This document shows, piece by piece, positions 1 to 6,496 of a DNA stretch of 8,917 nt (positions are counted from its first letter, which is position 1; every line of letters starts with the position of its first letter). The DNA is taken from positions 1 through 8,917 of the forward strand of contig JAQTVL010000150.1 of NCBI GenBank assembly GCA_028706835.1, given 5' to 3'. A program made the position numbers and the translations under genes. The notes under the pieces were generated by a model. The model was not told the DNA's origin. It worked only from the letters and a program-made list of their open reading frames with translations, and did not search any database. The DNA comes from Phycisphaerae bacterium (GTDB taxonomy: Bacteria > Planctomycetota > Phycisphaerae > JAJVII01).

Positions 1-92
1 GCTGGCGGTAAAATGACCGGTCGATTTCTGTCCAGTGTCGTGATACCATCGCGTCGGGGCCGGTAGCCTTCGATGTTGCGGGGAGAGCCGCC

Positions 93-1292
93 ATGGGAAA
101 AGAGCGAAGTCCGTTCAGCCCCGGCAGGCCCGTTCCGGTGGAGTTTTTCGTCGGACGTCGGGCCGAGATCGGCCTGGTCTTGCGGTCCGCGGGTCAGGTG
201 GCTGCGGGCAAACAGGAAAACGTGTTCGTCACCGGCGAGTATGGGATCGGCAAGAGCTCGCTGGCGGCCTATGTTCGTTTCGTCGCGGAAAAAGAGCACC
301 GGCTGGCGGGCTTTCAGGTCTTTCTGGGCGGCGCGACAACGGTCGAGGAGATGGTCGAACACGTGATTTCCCGGATCGTGGATCAGGCCTACCAGCAGAC
401 AACGCTCGATAAGGTGAAGGGCTTCCTCGGCAAGTACGTTGAGGAATTGACCATCTTCGGGGCGAAGGTGAATCTGGCGGCTGTTCGAGCCGACGCTCCG
501 GGTATCGCGCGCAATTTTCTTCCCTTCCTGCGACAGCTTTACGAGCACCTGCGGGCGGACTGGAAGGGCCTGCTGCTGATCCTGGACGACCTCAACGGAA
601 TCACCGCCAGCCCCGCCTTTGCCGCCCTGCTCAAGAGCCTGGTGGATGAGATTGCCACCAGCGGGCGCCCGCTCCCGCTGCTGCTCGTGTTGACCGGTGT
701 TCCCGAGCGGCGCGACGAAATCCTGCACCACCAGCGCCCTGTCGAACGGATATTCGAGATCGTCGAGATCGAACCGTTGTCGGACGCCGAAACCCAGGAG
801 TTCATTCGCCGCGCCTTCGCCAGCGTGGACATGACCGTCGAGCCGGAGGCGCTGGGGATGTTGGCCCAGTACTCGGGCGGATTGCCCAAGCTTGTACACG
901 AATTGGGGGACGCCGCCTTCTGGGCCGCTTCCGGCCCCGTCGTTTCCGCACAGGATGCCCACAGAGCTGTTGCCATTGCCGTCGAAAGCGTCGGACGGAA
1001 GTACTTCGACCCGGTGCGTCGGGCCCTGCGAAGCAGCGACTATCATTCGATCCTGCGAAAGCTTGGAACCCTGGGCGCGGACGAAGTTCGATTCCGTCGC
1101 GCTGACGTCTTCAAGGGGCTGACCCAATCCGAGCGCGGCAAGTTGGACAATTTCCTTCAGCGTATGAAGAAACTGGATGCCCTGCACCCTGGTGATACCC
1201 AGGGAGAGTGGGTATTCCCAAACCGCCTGATCAAGCTGTACCTGTACCTCGAATCCACAACAGTCGGTTCCGGCGAGCGCAACGCTGTCTGA
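93..1292 (+). CDS. AAA-type P-loop ATPase (AAA_16/Orc1-Cdc6-like), function unknown
   Basis: Predicted cytoplasmic ATP-binding protein of 399 aa. Seen in sequence: an FVGRRAEI box at residues 19-26, as in STAND/AAA_16 and Cdc6-like ATPases; a Walker A loop GEYGIGKSS at 48-56 (K54, S55); a Walker B strand LLLILDD at 160-166; a sensor-1-like LVLTG at 198-202; and a sensor-2-like SGGLPKLVHELG segment at 261-272. The remainder (about 305-388) is short and basic and looks like a winged-helix domain. No signal peptide or membrane segment is visible. The ATG is preceded by a purine-rich Shine-Dalgarno (positions 80-87, spacer 5 nt). The frame is open back to a TAA at 9-11 but offers no other ATG, GTG or TTG. 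PPK2 follows after 43 nt on the same strand. The ATPase fold is clear. The partner or substrate is not, and nothing nearby assigns it to replication, signalling or defence. Confidence 0.85.
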   Translation: MGKERSPFSPGRPVPVEFFVGRRAEIGLVLRSAGQVAAGKQENVFVTGEYGIGKSSLAAYVRFVAEKEHRLAGFQVFLGGATTVEEMVEHVISRIVDQAYQQTTLDKVKGFLGKYVEELTIFGAKVNLAAVRADAPGIARNFLPFLRQLYEHLRADWKGLLLILDDLNGITASPAFAALLKSLVDEIATSGRPLPLLLVLTGVPERRDEILHHQRPVERIFEIVEIEPLSDAETQEFIRRAFASVDMTVEPEALGMLAQYSGGLPKLVHELGDAAFWAASGPVVSAQDAHRAVAIAVESVGRKYFDPVRRALRSSDYHSILRKLGTLGADEVRFRRADVFKGLTQSERGKLDNFLQRMKKLDALHPGDTQGEWVFPNRLIKLYLYLESTTVGSGERNAV

Positions 1293-1324
1293 TGGCTGGG
1301 CATCCTGGCGGGTTGTCTTGATTT

Positions 1325-1329
1325 GGGGA
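1325..1329 (+). promoter_or_regulatory. Shine-Dalgarno that fixes the PPK2 start
   Basis: GGGGA lies 6 nt before the ATG at 1336. An in-frame TTG at 1318 would add six residues but has no comparable purine tract before it. The next in-frame ATG at 1345 would be 15 nt from this site, which is too far. This favours 1336 as the start. Confidence 0.6.
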
Positions 1330-1335
1330 CACACC

Positions 1336-2139
1336 ATGGCACTCATGAAGACGACATTCAAGCCGGGGCGGAAGATTCGCCTCGGCCGAATTGACCCGCG
1401 GGCGGACAGCGGCCTGGACAAGAAGGCGGCGCTGGACCGGGCGGCCCGCGATCGCGAGGTCATCAGCGAGCTGGCGTATCGGCTGTACGCCGAGGGCAAG
1501 CGGGCGCTGCTGATCGTGCTCCAGGGCATGGACACCTCCGGCAAGGACGGCGTGATCCGCCACGTGGTCGGCGCGGTCAACCCGCAAAGCTGCACGGTCT
1601 GCCCGTTCAAGCAGCCGACGGCGGAGGAGCTGGCCCACGATTTCCTGTGGCGGATCCACCGGCAGGCGCCGCGGCTGGGGCACGTGGCCATCTTCAACCG
1701 GTCGCACTACGAAGAGGTGCTGGTCGTCCGCGTCCACAAGCTGGCGCCGGAGAAGGTCTGGCGGGGGCGCTACGAGATCATCAACCAGTTCGAGCAGTCG
1801 CTGCGCGACGCCGGCGTGACGATCCTGAAGTTCTTCCTGCACATCAGCAAAGCGGAGCAGAAGGAGCGGCTGGTCAGCCGGCTGGCTGACCCCGACAAAC
1901 GGTGGAAGTTCTCGAAGTTCGACCTGGCGGAACGGGCGCTGTGGGACGACTACCAGGAGGCGTACGAGGACGCGCTGACGCGGTGCAATACGGACATTGC
2001 CCCGTGGCACGTAATTCCCGCGGACCGCAAGTGGCATCGCGACCTGCTGATCGGGTCGATCATCCGCAAAACGCTGGAAAAGATGAACCCGCAGTTCCCC
2101 CCGCCGCCGCCGGGGATCGAGAAGCTGAAAGTCACGTAG
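1336..2139 (+). CDS. ppk2: Polyphosphate kinase 2 family protein (class III-like polyP:nucleotide phosphotransferase)
   Basis: Cytoplasmic enzyme of 267 aa that transfers phosphate between inorganic polyphosphate and nucleotides. Seen: Walker A GMDTSGKD at residues 64-71 followed by GVIRHV; FKQPTAEELAHDFLWRIHRQ at 91-110; the Walker B-type signature IFNRSHYEEVLVVRVH at 119-134; ILKFFLHIS at 163-171; a lid region rich in Arg/Lys (about 175-192, ending RWKF); LWDDYQEAYEDAL at 202-214; and the closing APWHVIPAD at 222-230. Length and motif order match single-domain PPK2 proteins. The FNRSHYE version (rather than FDRSWYN) resembles, from memory, the Meiothermus ruber class III enzyme, which phosphorylates both AMP and ADP; that substrate range is inference. 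The C-terminus has a run of five prolines (256-260). It may be cotranscribed with the upstream ATPase, because no terminator is seen in the 43-nt gap. Confidence 0.95.
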   Translation: MALMKTTFKPGRKIRLGRIDPRADSGLDKKAALDRAARDREVISELAYRLYAEGKRALLIVLQGMDTSGKDGVIRHVVGAVNPQSCTVCPFKQPTAEELAHDFLWRIHRQAPRLGHVAIFNRSHYEEVLVVRVHKLAPEKVWRGRYEIINQFEQSLRDAGVTILKFFLHISKAEQKERLVSRLADPDKRWKFSKFDLAERALWDDYQEAYEDALTRCNTDIAPWHVIPADRKWHRDLLIGSIIRKTLEKMNPQFPPPPPGIEKLKVT

Positions 2140-2242
2140 CACGCGCGCGTTGCGTTGTCTAACCGCGACCCGCAGAAGAGCGCGTCCCCGGAACACCCGC
2201 GACGAGTTCCCGTGTTTCACCTGACAGGCACTTTCTCTATCG

Positions 2243-2248
2243 AGGAGA
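2243..2248 (+). promoter_or_regulatory. Shine-Dalgarno that fixes the start of the secreted protein
   Basis: AGGAGA lies 5 nt before the ATG at 2254. The frame is open upstream to a TTG at 2155, but the extra 33 residues are polar and would bury the signal peptide. The Shine-Dalgarno and the signal peptide agree on 2254. The 114-nt gap after PPK2 (2140-2253) holds no convincing promoter or terminator. A CTGACA at 2221-2226 resembles a -35 box but has no -10 partner at normal spacing. Confidence 0.65.
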
Positions 2249-2253
2249 CCGTC

Positions 2254-5200
2254 ATGACTCAACGTCGCATCACAATGTTCATCGCCCTCTCGCTTGCGCT
2301 GGTCGCTACCGCACTGGCGGCGGACCTCCAGGTGCCGCTGACCATCACCGAGCCGGCCGGCGTGGCCCGGCCGGCGGCCCCGGCCTGCGGCGGAATCCCG
2401 CTGCCCGCGGGGCAGTTCAAGAAGGATCAGCCGTTCGCCCTGTTCGACGGCGACAAGGAAGTGCCCGCGCAGGCGATCCCCTTCGTCGTTGACGACAAGG
2501 GCTTCATCCGCTGGCTGCTGGTTGACGTCCAGGTGGACCTGCCGGCCAAGGGAACCAAGGCGCTCACGCTAAAGGCGGTCAAGCCGAGCGCGGCGCTGGC
2601 GAAGGCCCTGAAGGTCTCCGACGGCGCCGCGGCGGTGACGATCGACACCGGCGCGGCGGTCATCGCCGTCAGCAAGAGCAAGCCGTTCGGCCTGTTCGAC
2701 AGTGTGACGGTCGGCGGCAAACCTGTGGTGGTTGGCGGGGCTGCCAGCTACACCGACGGGTTCGACGGCAAGAAATACGTCGCGGACAAGCCGACCAGCG
2801 TGGAGGTCGAGTACGCCGGCCCGATGCGGACAACGGTGTGCATCAAGGGCCGGTTCGTCGGCGACGACCAGAGCAAACTGCTCTACATCGCCCGCGTGAC
2901 GGCCTGGGCGGGGCACAGCGATGTCCATGTGAAGTACTCGCTGGCCAACAGCAACGAGGAACATTACCAGTACCGCCAGATCAAGGATTCGTCGATCGAT
3001 CTGAAGCTGGCGGCAGTCGCCGGTGGCGCGACGGTCGGCCTGGCTAAGCCGTTCGAGGCGACGGGCGAGTCTGTCGCTGTCGAGCTGGGGCTGCGGGCGG
3101 GAGTGTCGGGCGGCGCGAAAGTGGTCGTCGACGGCAAGGACGCATGGACGAACGCCCCGGCGGCCCCGGCGGCGGCTGGCGCCAAGCCCGCCCCCGTCGA
3201 GAACCCGGACGGCTGGCTGGTCGCCAAGGGAATCCCGGTCGGCGTGATCGACCTGTACTTCAGCGACAACCCGGCCCGCCGGCTGGCGGTGAACAAGGAC
3301 ACCCTGGTGCTTGGCGGAATTATCGAGCGGTACAAGGGCGCCGAGACCGATGCGCTCGAAGCCAAGTGTTCCGAGGCGATGGGGCAGAAGACCAAGGACC
3401 CCAAGACCGACGAGGAGAAGGCCAAGAACAAGGATCTCGACAAACAGATCGGCGAATTGCGCAAGCAGATCGGCGCGTTCGGCCTGCCGTACGGGGCCAA
3501 GGGCCGCTGGCTGTTCGACTGCTCCCACCTGACGTCGCAGTATGCGATCGATTTCGCCGCGTCGGCTGACAGGATGGCTGACGGCGCGAGGCAGGCCCGC
3601 CAGCAGTTGCACGTGCTGGCGCCGCCGGCGTGGTATTTCGAGGGCACCGAGTCGCTGGCGGTGGGCAAGTTCGGCACGCAGGCGGACGAGCTGAAGTGCT
3701 ACGAAACCTGGGGCTGGAAGTACGACCCGAAGCAGGTGCCGACCGCGCCGCAACTGAACATCGGCCGCTGGGTCGCGGGCGAGGACAACCACTACGAGAC
3801 CGAGGATGACACGGCGGACGCGCTGGTGCTGATGTATCTGCGCACCGGCAAGCGGGCCTTCTTCGACACGTGCGAGCACTGGACCAACTATAACCTCGAC
3901 CTGGCCGGCTGGCGAACCGACGGCTGGCGCTACAAGGATGGCGGCGTGTGGTGGACCTCCGGCGGCCCGCTCGGCAACAGCCCGCAGCGCAAGGCCGACC
4001 CCGTGACCGCGATGTACAACGGGGCCCCGGCCATGTGGACCACCGGCATGAAGACCAAGACGATGTCGTTCAACTGGGGCGAAGCGGCCGACCTGGCGTT
4101 CATGGCCAACTCGAAAATGTGCTACTGCCACAACTGGGGCGAAGGCACCGCCGAGTGGTTCTGCATCACCGGCGATCGTGACGCCTACGAGGCGGCCATC
4201 GACAACGTCGAGCAGAACTTCGATTCGCAGAAGCGTGCGTTCGGAAAGACTCCGGGCAAGGCGGCCGGGTATTCCCGCGACTTCACCCGCGCCTGCTACC
4301 TGACCAACGCCACCCGGCTGATCGCCCCGACCGACCCGTTCGTCGTCGAGGCCAGCGATTACCTGGCGGCCTGCTTCCTCCAGCGCCCGAACAAGGAGCC
4401 CCGCGGCTTCCTGAACACGGCGGGGGGCGCGCTGCCCATGGCGGAACTCAAGAAGCGGGTCGGGCAGCGCGGCATTGATGAGATGAACAAGCTTGGCGTC
4501 ACGCTGGACGAGAAGGCCGGCACGCTGACCGACCCGAAGACCGGCGCCAAATGGCAGCCGTTGGCTGACCCCCACACCTGGATGTTCCCCCCACTGTCGC
4601 GGGCCATGGAAACCTACTATCGCCTCACCGGCAACGAGGAGGCGTTCGACTGGCTTGTCGGGTACGGACAGGCTGTGGCCAACGTGCTGTTCCAGCCGAA
4701 GCACGGGAACCTGGCCTACGGCTCGTTCCTGGTCGACTTTCCGACCAAAGGCTTCGCGTGGGATGCGCACAGTTGGCAACTGCCCGAGGACTGCAAGAAC
4801 GGCGAGGGCGTGGTGACCGGCTCGGACGGCAAGCCGATCCTCGACGCCAAGGGCAATCCGATCCCGGTGGCCATCAACGGCTACCTGGCGCAGTTCTACC
4901 CGGACGTGGTGGCCCGGGCGTACTCGTTCACCGGCGAGCCGTTCCTCAGGCAGCGGGCCTACGACTTCTGGTACTGGGGCAGCCACCGCGGCTACAACAC
5001 GCCGAAGATGCACGCCCTCGGCGGCGTCGGCGCGTGGGTCAACGTCTACGGCGTCCACAGCGAGCACGTCTGCTTCACCGGCAAGACGTTCTATGAGTTC
5101 TCGCACCCGCGGACGGACACCGAGGCGCCGGCCGCGGTGACCGACCTGGCGGTCAAGGTTGACGGCGAAAAGGCGACAGTGACATTCACCGCCCCGGCTG

Positions 5201-5481
5201 ACAAGGGCGGCAAGGTCGCCTGCTACCAGGTCAAGTGCGCCGACAAGACGATCGTGGACTACGCCGCGTTCCTGAAGGCCTTCGCGGACAACAAGGACGC
5301 CGCCGTCTGCAACTGGTGGATGGCGACGAACGTGAAGGGCGAACCGGCCCCGGGCAAGCCGGGCGAGAAGGTCACATTCGAGGTGACCGGCGTGCCGGCG
5401 GGCGCCAAGTGCTTTGCCCTCGTCAGCTTTGATGACAGCGACAACCGCAGCGGGCTGAGCAACGTGGCTGAAGCGAAGTAA
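2254..5481 (+). CDS. Secreted PcRGLX/YetA-like (PL26-type) polysaccharide lyase family protein with C-terminal FN3-like domain
   Basis: Large exported protein of 1075 aa, probably acting on a plant or algal polysaccharide in the periplasm or outside the cell. Residues 1-22 form a Sec signal peptide: basic MTQRR, a hydrophobic core, and an ALA/A cleavage site with no lipobox. Residues 24-108 look like the RIFT-barrel domain of the PcRGLX/YetA family (GIPLPAGQFKK, ALFDGDKEVPAQ, IRWLLVDVQVDLPA). A beta-rich part follows to about 350. From about 430 to 950 there is an aromatic, alpha-helical toroid-like region (HYETEDDTADAL at 513-524, GGVWWTSGG at 563-571, NWGEAADLAF at 607-616, CHNWGEGTAEWF at 625-636). 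Residues about 955-1075 resemble a fibronectin type III domain (EAPAAVTDLAV start, RSGLSNV end). Oddities: an Ala/Pro linker at 301-316 and a Lys/Asp/Glu-rich insert at 370-406. The exo-rhamnogalacturonan lyase activity of PL26 is known for the fungal founder. Here both activity and substrate are inference, since I cannot verify catalytic residues. Confidence 0.65.
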   Translation: MTQRRITMFIALSLALVATALAADLQVPLTITEPAGVARPAAPACGGIPLPAGQFKKDQPFALFDGDKEVPAQAIPFVVDDKGFIRWLLVDVQVDLPAKGTKALTLKAVKPSAALAKALKVSDGAAAVTIDTGAAVIAVSKSKPFGLFDSVTVGGKPVVVGGAASYTDGFDGKKYVADKPTSVEVEYAGPMRTTVCIKGRFVGDDQSKLLYIARVTAWAGHSDVHVKYSLANSNEEHYQYRQIKDSSIDLKLAAVAGGATVGLAKPFEATGESVAVELGLRAGVSGGAKVVVDGKDAWTNAPAAPAAAGAKPAPVENPDGWLVAKGIPVGVIDLYFSDNPARRLAVNKDTLVLGGIIERYKGAETDALEAKCSEAMGQKTKDPKTDEEKAKNKDLDKQIGELRKQIGAFGLPYGAKGRWLFDCSHLTSQYAIDFAASADRMADGARQARQQLHVLAPPAWYFEGTESLAVGKFGTQADELKCYETWGWKYDPKQVPTAPQLNIGRWVAGEDNHYETEDDTADALVLMYLRTGKRAFFDTCEHWTNYNLDLAGWRTDGWRYKDGGVWWTSGGPLGNSPQRKADPVTAMYNGAPAMWTTGMKTKTMSFNWGEAADLAFMANSKMCYCHNWGEGTAEWFCITGDRDAYEAAIDNVEQNFDSQKRAFGKTPGKAAGYSRDFTRACYLTNATRLIAPTDPFVVEASDYLAACFLQRPNKEPRGFLNTAGGALPMAELKKRVGQRGIDEMNKLGVTLDEKAGTLTDPKTGAKWQPLADPHTWMFPPLSRAMETYYRLTGNEEAFDWLVGYGQAVANVLFQPKHGNLAYGSFLVDFPTKGFAWDAHSWQLPEDCKNGEGVVTGSDGKPILDAKGNPIPVAINGYLAQFYPDVVARAYSFTGEPFLRQRAYDFWYWGSHRGYNTPKMHALGGVGAWVNVYGVHSEHVCFTGKTFYEFSHPRTDTEAPAAVTDLAVKVDGEKATVTFTAPADKGGKVACYQVKCADKTIVDYAAFLKAFADNKDAAVCNWWMATNVKGEPAPGKPGEKVTFEVTGVPAGAKCFALVSFDDSDNRSGLSNVAEAK

Positions 5482-5516
5482 CGTGCGGGGGAGTTGAATT
5501 GACGGCAACCGTTGGA

Positions 5517-5556
5517 GCCCCGGGTCGCGGCCAGACAATCGGCTGCGACCCGGGGC
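5517..5556. terminator. Strong convergent stem-loop, probable bidirectional terminator
   Basis: A 16-bp GC-rich stem (arms 5517-5532 and 5541-5556) is perfect apart from one G-T/U wobble (5529 with 5544), with an 8-nt loop. It sits 35 nt past the stop of the + strand secreted-protein gene and 14 nt past the stop of the - strand membrane-protein gene, so it is placed to end or protect both transcripts. There is no T-run on either side, so a textbook intrinsic terminator is not shown. It may act as an mRNA 3'-end stabiliser or together with Rho. Confidence 0.65.
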
Positions 5557-5570
5557 CCGCGACGGGCAAA

Positions 5571-6329
5571 TCACGTTGCGATCTCAGTTACAGGTCTGGC
5601 TTGCTTGTTCTGGTTCAGCATCGTCAACACAATGCACACCGCCAGAATTCCCGCGAGAATCGCCGACGATCCGATCGTGCCGAAGCCCAGGCCGCCTTTC
5701 TCGGGCGTCTTCGTAAGGACGTCACCCATCGTTGCGCCGAACGGGCGGGTCAGGACGAAGGCCACCCAGAACAACAGGACCTTGGAAAGCGGCGTGAAGA
5801 ACGCGCACAGGAGCACCACGGCCAGCAGGCTGCCAATCAGAATCGCGCCGCCCGCGAACCCGAGGCCGGAATCGTCGGCCAGGAAATCGCCCAAGGCCGT
5901 GCCCAGGGTGTTCGAGAAGAGAATGGCGATCCAATAGAGCAGCTCGACCTTGCGACTCCTGACGTCATTGACCGACAGCGAGCCGACAGCAAAACGCCAG
6001 AACAGGAAGATGCATATCAGGATGCTGACCAGGATCGCGGAGCCAAGCGTATAGCCAAGGCCCAGGGTCCGGTCCATGTAATCCGACATCGTCGTGCCGG
6101 CGGTGCTGGTGGTCAGGATGACGAACCAGTAGAGGTACGGAAGATACTTCTTCGAGAACAACTGGGCAACCAGGCTCGCGAGGAACGCGGATATCAGCAT
6201 GATCGAGCTGATGGCGTAGCCCACGTTCAAGGTCATGGACAACAGATCGCCGGCCGTCTCGCCCAACGTGGTGGCGGCAATCTTCATAATCCAGAACGCG
6301 GCGGCGATCTTCGGTAGCTTGTTGTCCAT
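5571..6329 (-). CDS. COG4705/DUF347-type multi-pass inner membrane protein
   Basis: Hydrophobic integral membrane protein of 252 aa with about eight predicted membrane segments. Function is not established to my knowledge. Seen: four copies of a W..(15)..D repeat, namely W13-D28 (ATTLGETAGD), W68-D83 (TSTAGTTMSD), W133-D148 (NTLGTALGD) and W188-D203 (TRPFGATMGD). Copies 2-4 are followed by GLGY or GLGF. This matches the repeated unit of DUF347 (PF03988) proteins grouped as COG4705. The acidic residues at equivalent, probably membrane-adjacent places suggest cation handling or transport; that is inference. The ATG at 6329 has a GGAGTG Shine-Dalgarno (6342-6337) with a 7-nt spacer. The short polar C-terminal tail (about 239-252) follows the last membrane helix. 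It lies downstream of the PQQ gene on the same strand, 167 nt away and separated by hairpins, so it is probably transcribed on its own. Confidence 0.85.
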   Translation of the reverse strand: MDNKLPKIAAAFWIMKIAATTLGETAGDLLSMTLNVGYAISSIMLISAFLASLVAQLFSKKYLPYLYWFVILTTSTAGTTMSDYMDRTLGLGYTLGSAILVSILICIFLFWRFAVGSLSVNDVRSRKVELLYWIAILFSNTLGTALGDFLADDSGLGFAGGAILIGSLLAVVLLCAFFTPLSKVLLFWVAFVLTRPFGATMGDVLTKTPEKGGLGFGTIGSSAILAGILAVCIVLTMLNQNKQARPVTEIAT

Positions 6330-6390
6330 CGCTGTTCACTCCAAACAAACAGACCCGTCGACCGAAAAAGCAACGCAAACGGTTCGACTA

Positions 6391-6396
6391 ACTATA
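6391..6396 (-). promoter_or_regulatory. Possible -10 box for the membrane-protein gene
   Basis: On the - strand this reads TATAGT, five of six matches to the sigma-70 -10 consensus. It lies in a locally AT-richer patch of an otherwise GC-rich gap and would give a leader of about 55 nt. No good -35 hexamer is found 16-18 nt upstream, so the call is weak. Confidence 0.2.
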
Positions 6397-6412
6397 TGGA
6401 TAGGAGATGAAG

Positions 6413-6461
6413 GCGGCGTGAAAGCGATTCATCGCCGCGAGGCGGGTGGTTGGCCACCGCC
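6413..6461 (-). terminator. Two adjacent hairpins downstream of the PQQ-propeller gene
   Basis: Hairpin A has arms 6441-6449 and 6454-6461: eight pairs, one bulged G and a 4-nt loop. Hairpin B has arms 6413-6418 and 6433-6438: six GC pairs enclosing 14 nt. They lie 36 to 84 nt past the stop of the - strand propeller gene and before the possible promoter of the next - strand gene, which is where a terminator would sit. No T-run follows either one, so intrinsic termination is uncertain. The rest of the 167-nt gap (6330-6496) holds only the Shine-Dalgarno and the weak -10 candidate. Confidence 0.35.
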
Positions 6462-6496
6462 GGAGGGAAACGGATCGATCAGTGGCGCGGGTTTCG

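Noticed and set aside
9..14. TAAAAT as a -10 box for the ATPase gene
   Set aside because: Any -35 box would lie outside the window, and a single hexamer match is not enough to call a promoter.
93..2139. A defence or signalling module made of the ATPase and PPK2
   Set aside because: No nuclease, toxin, cyclase, protease or transmembrane effector is next to them. PPK2 is a common housekeeping enzyme, and two genes with a 43-nt gap do not establish a system.
2155..2253. N-terminal extension of the secreted protein from TTG at 2155
   Set aside because: The ATG at 2254 has a strong Shine-Dalgarno and begins a standard signal peptide. The extension is polar and would mask it.
1231..2262. A 343-codon open frame on the - strand opposite ppk2
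   Set aside because: It is antisense to an unmistakable PPK2. The product is compositionally biased with no recognisable motif.
2569..5574. A 1001-codon open frame on the - strand opposite the secreted protein
   Set aside because: It is a shadow of the GC-rich third positions of the + strand gene. Its translation is Arg/Val/Ala/His-rich with no domain, while the + strand product has a signal peptide, a Shine-Dalgarno and domain structure.
5499..6317. A 272-codon + strand open frame opposite the membrane protein
   Set aside because: It encodes a polar Gln/Arg/Glu-rich product typical of the reverse of a hydrophobic gene. It begins at a TTG and crosses the hairpin.
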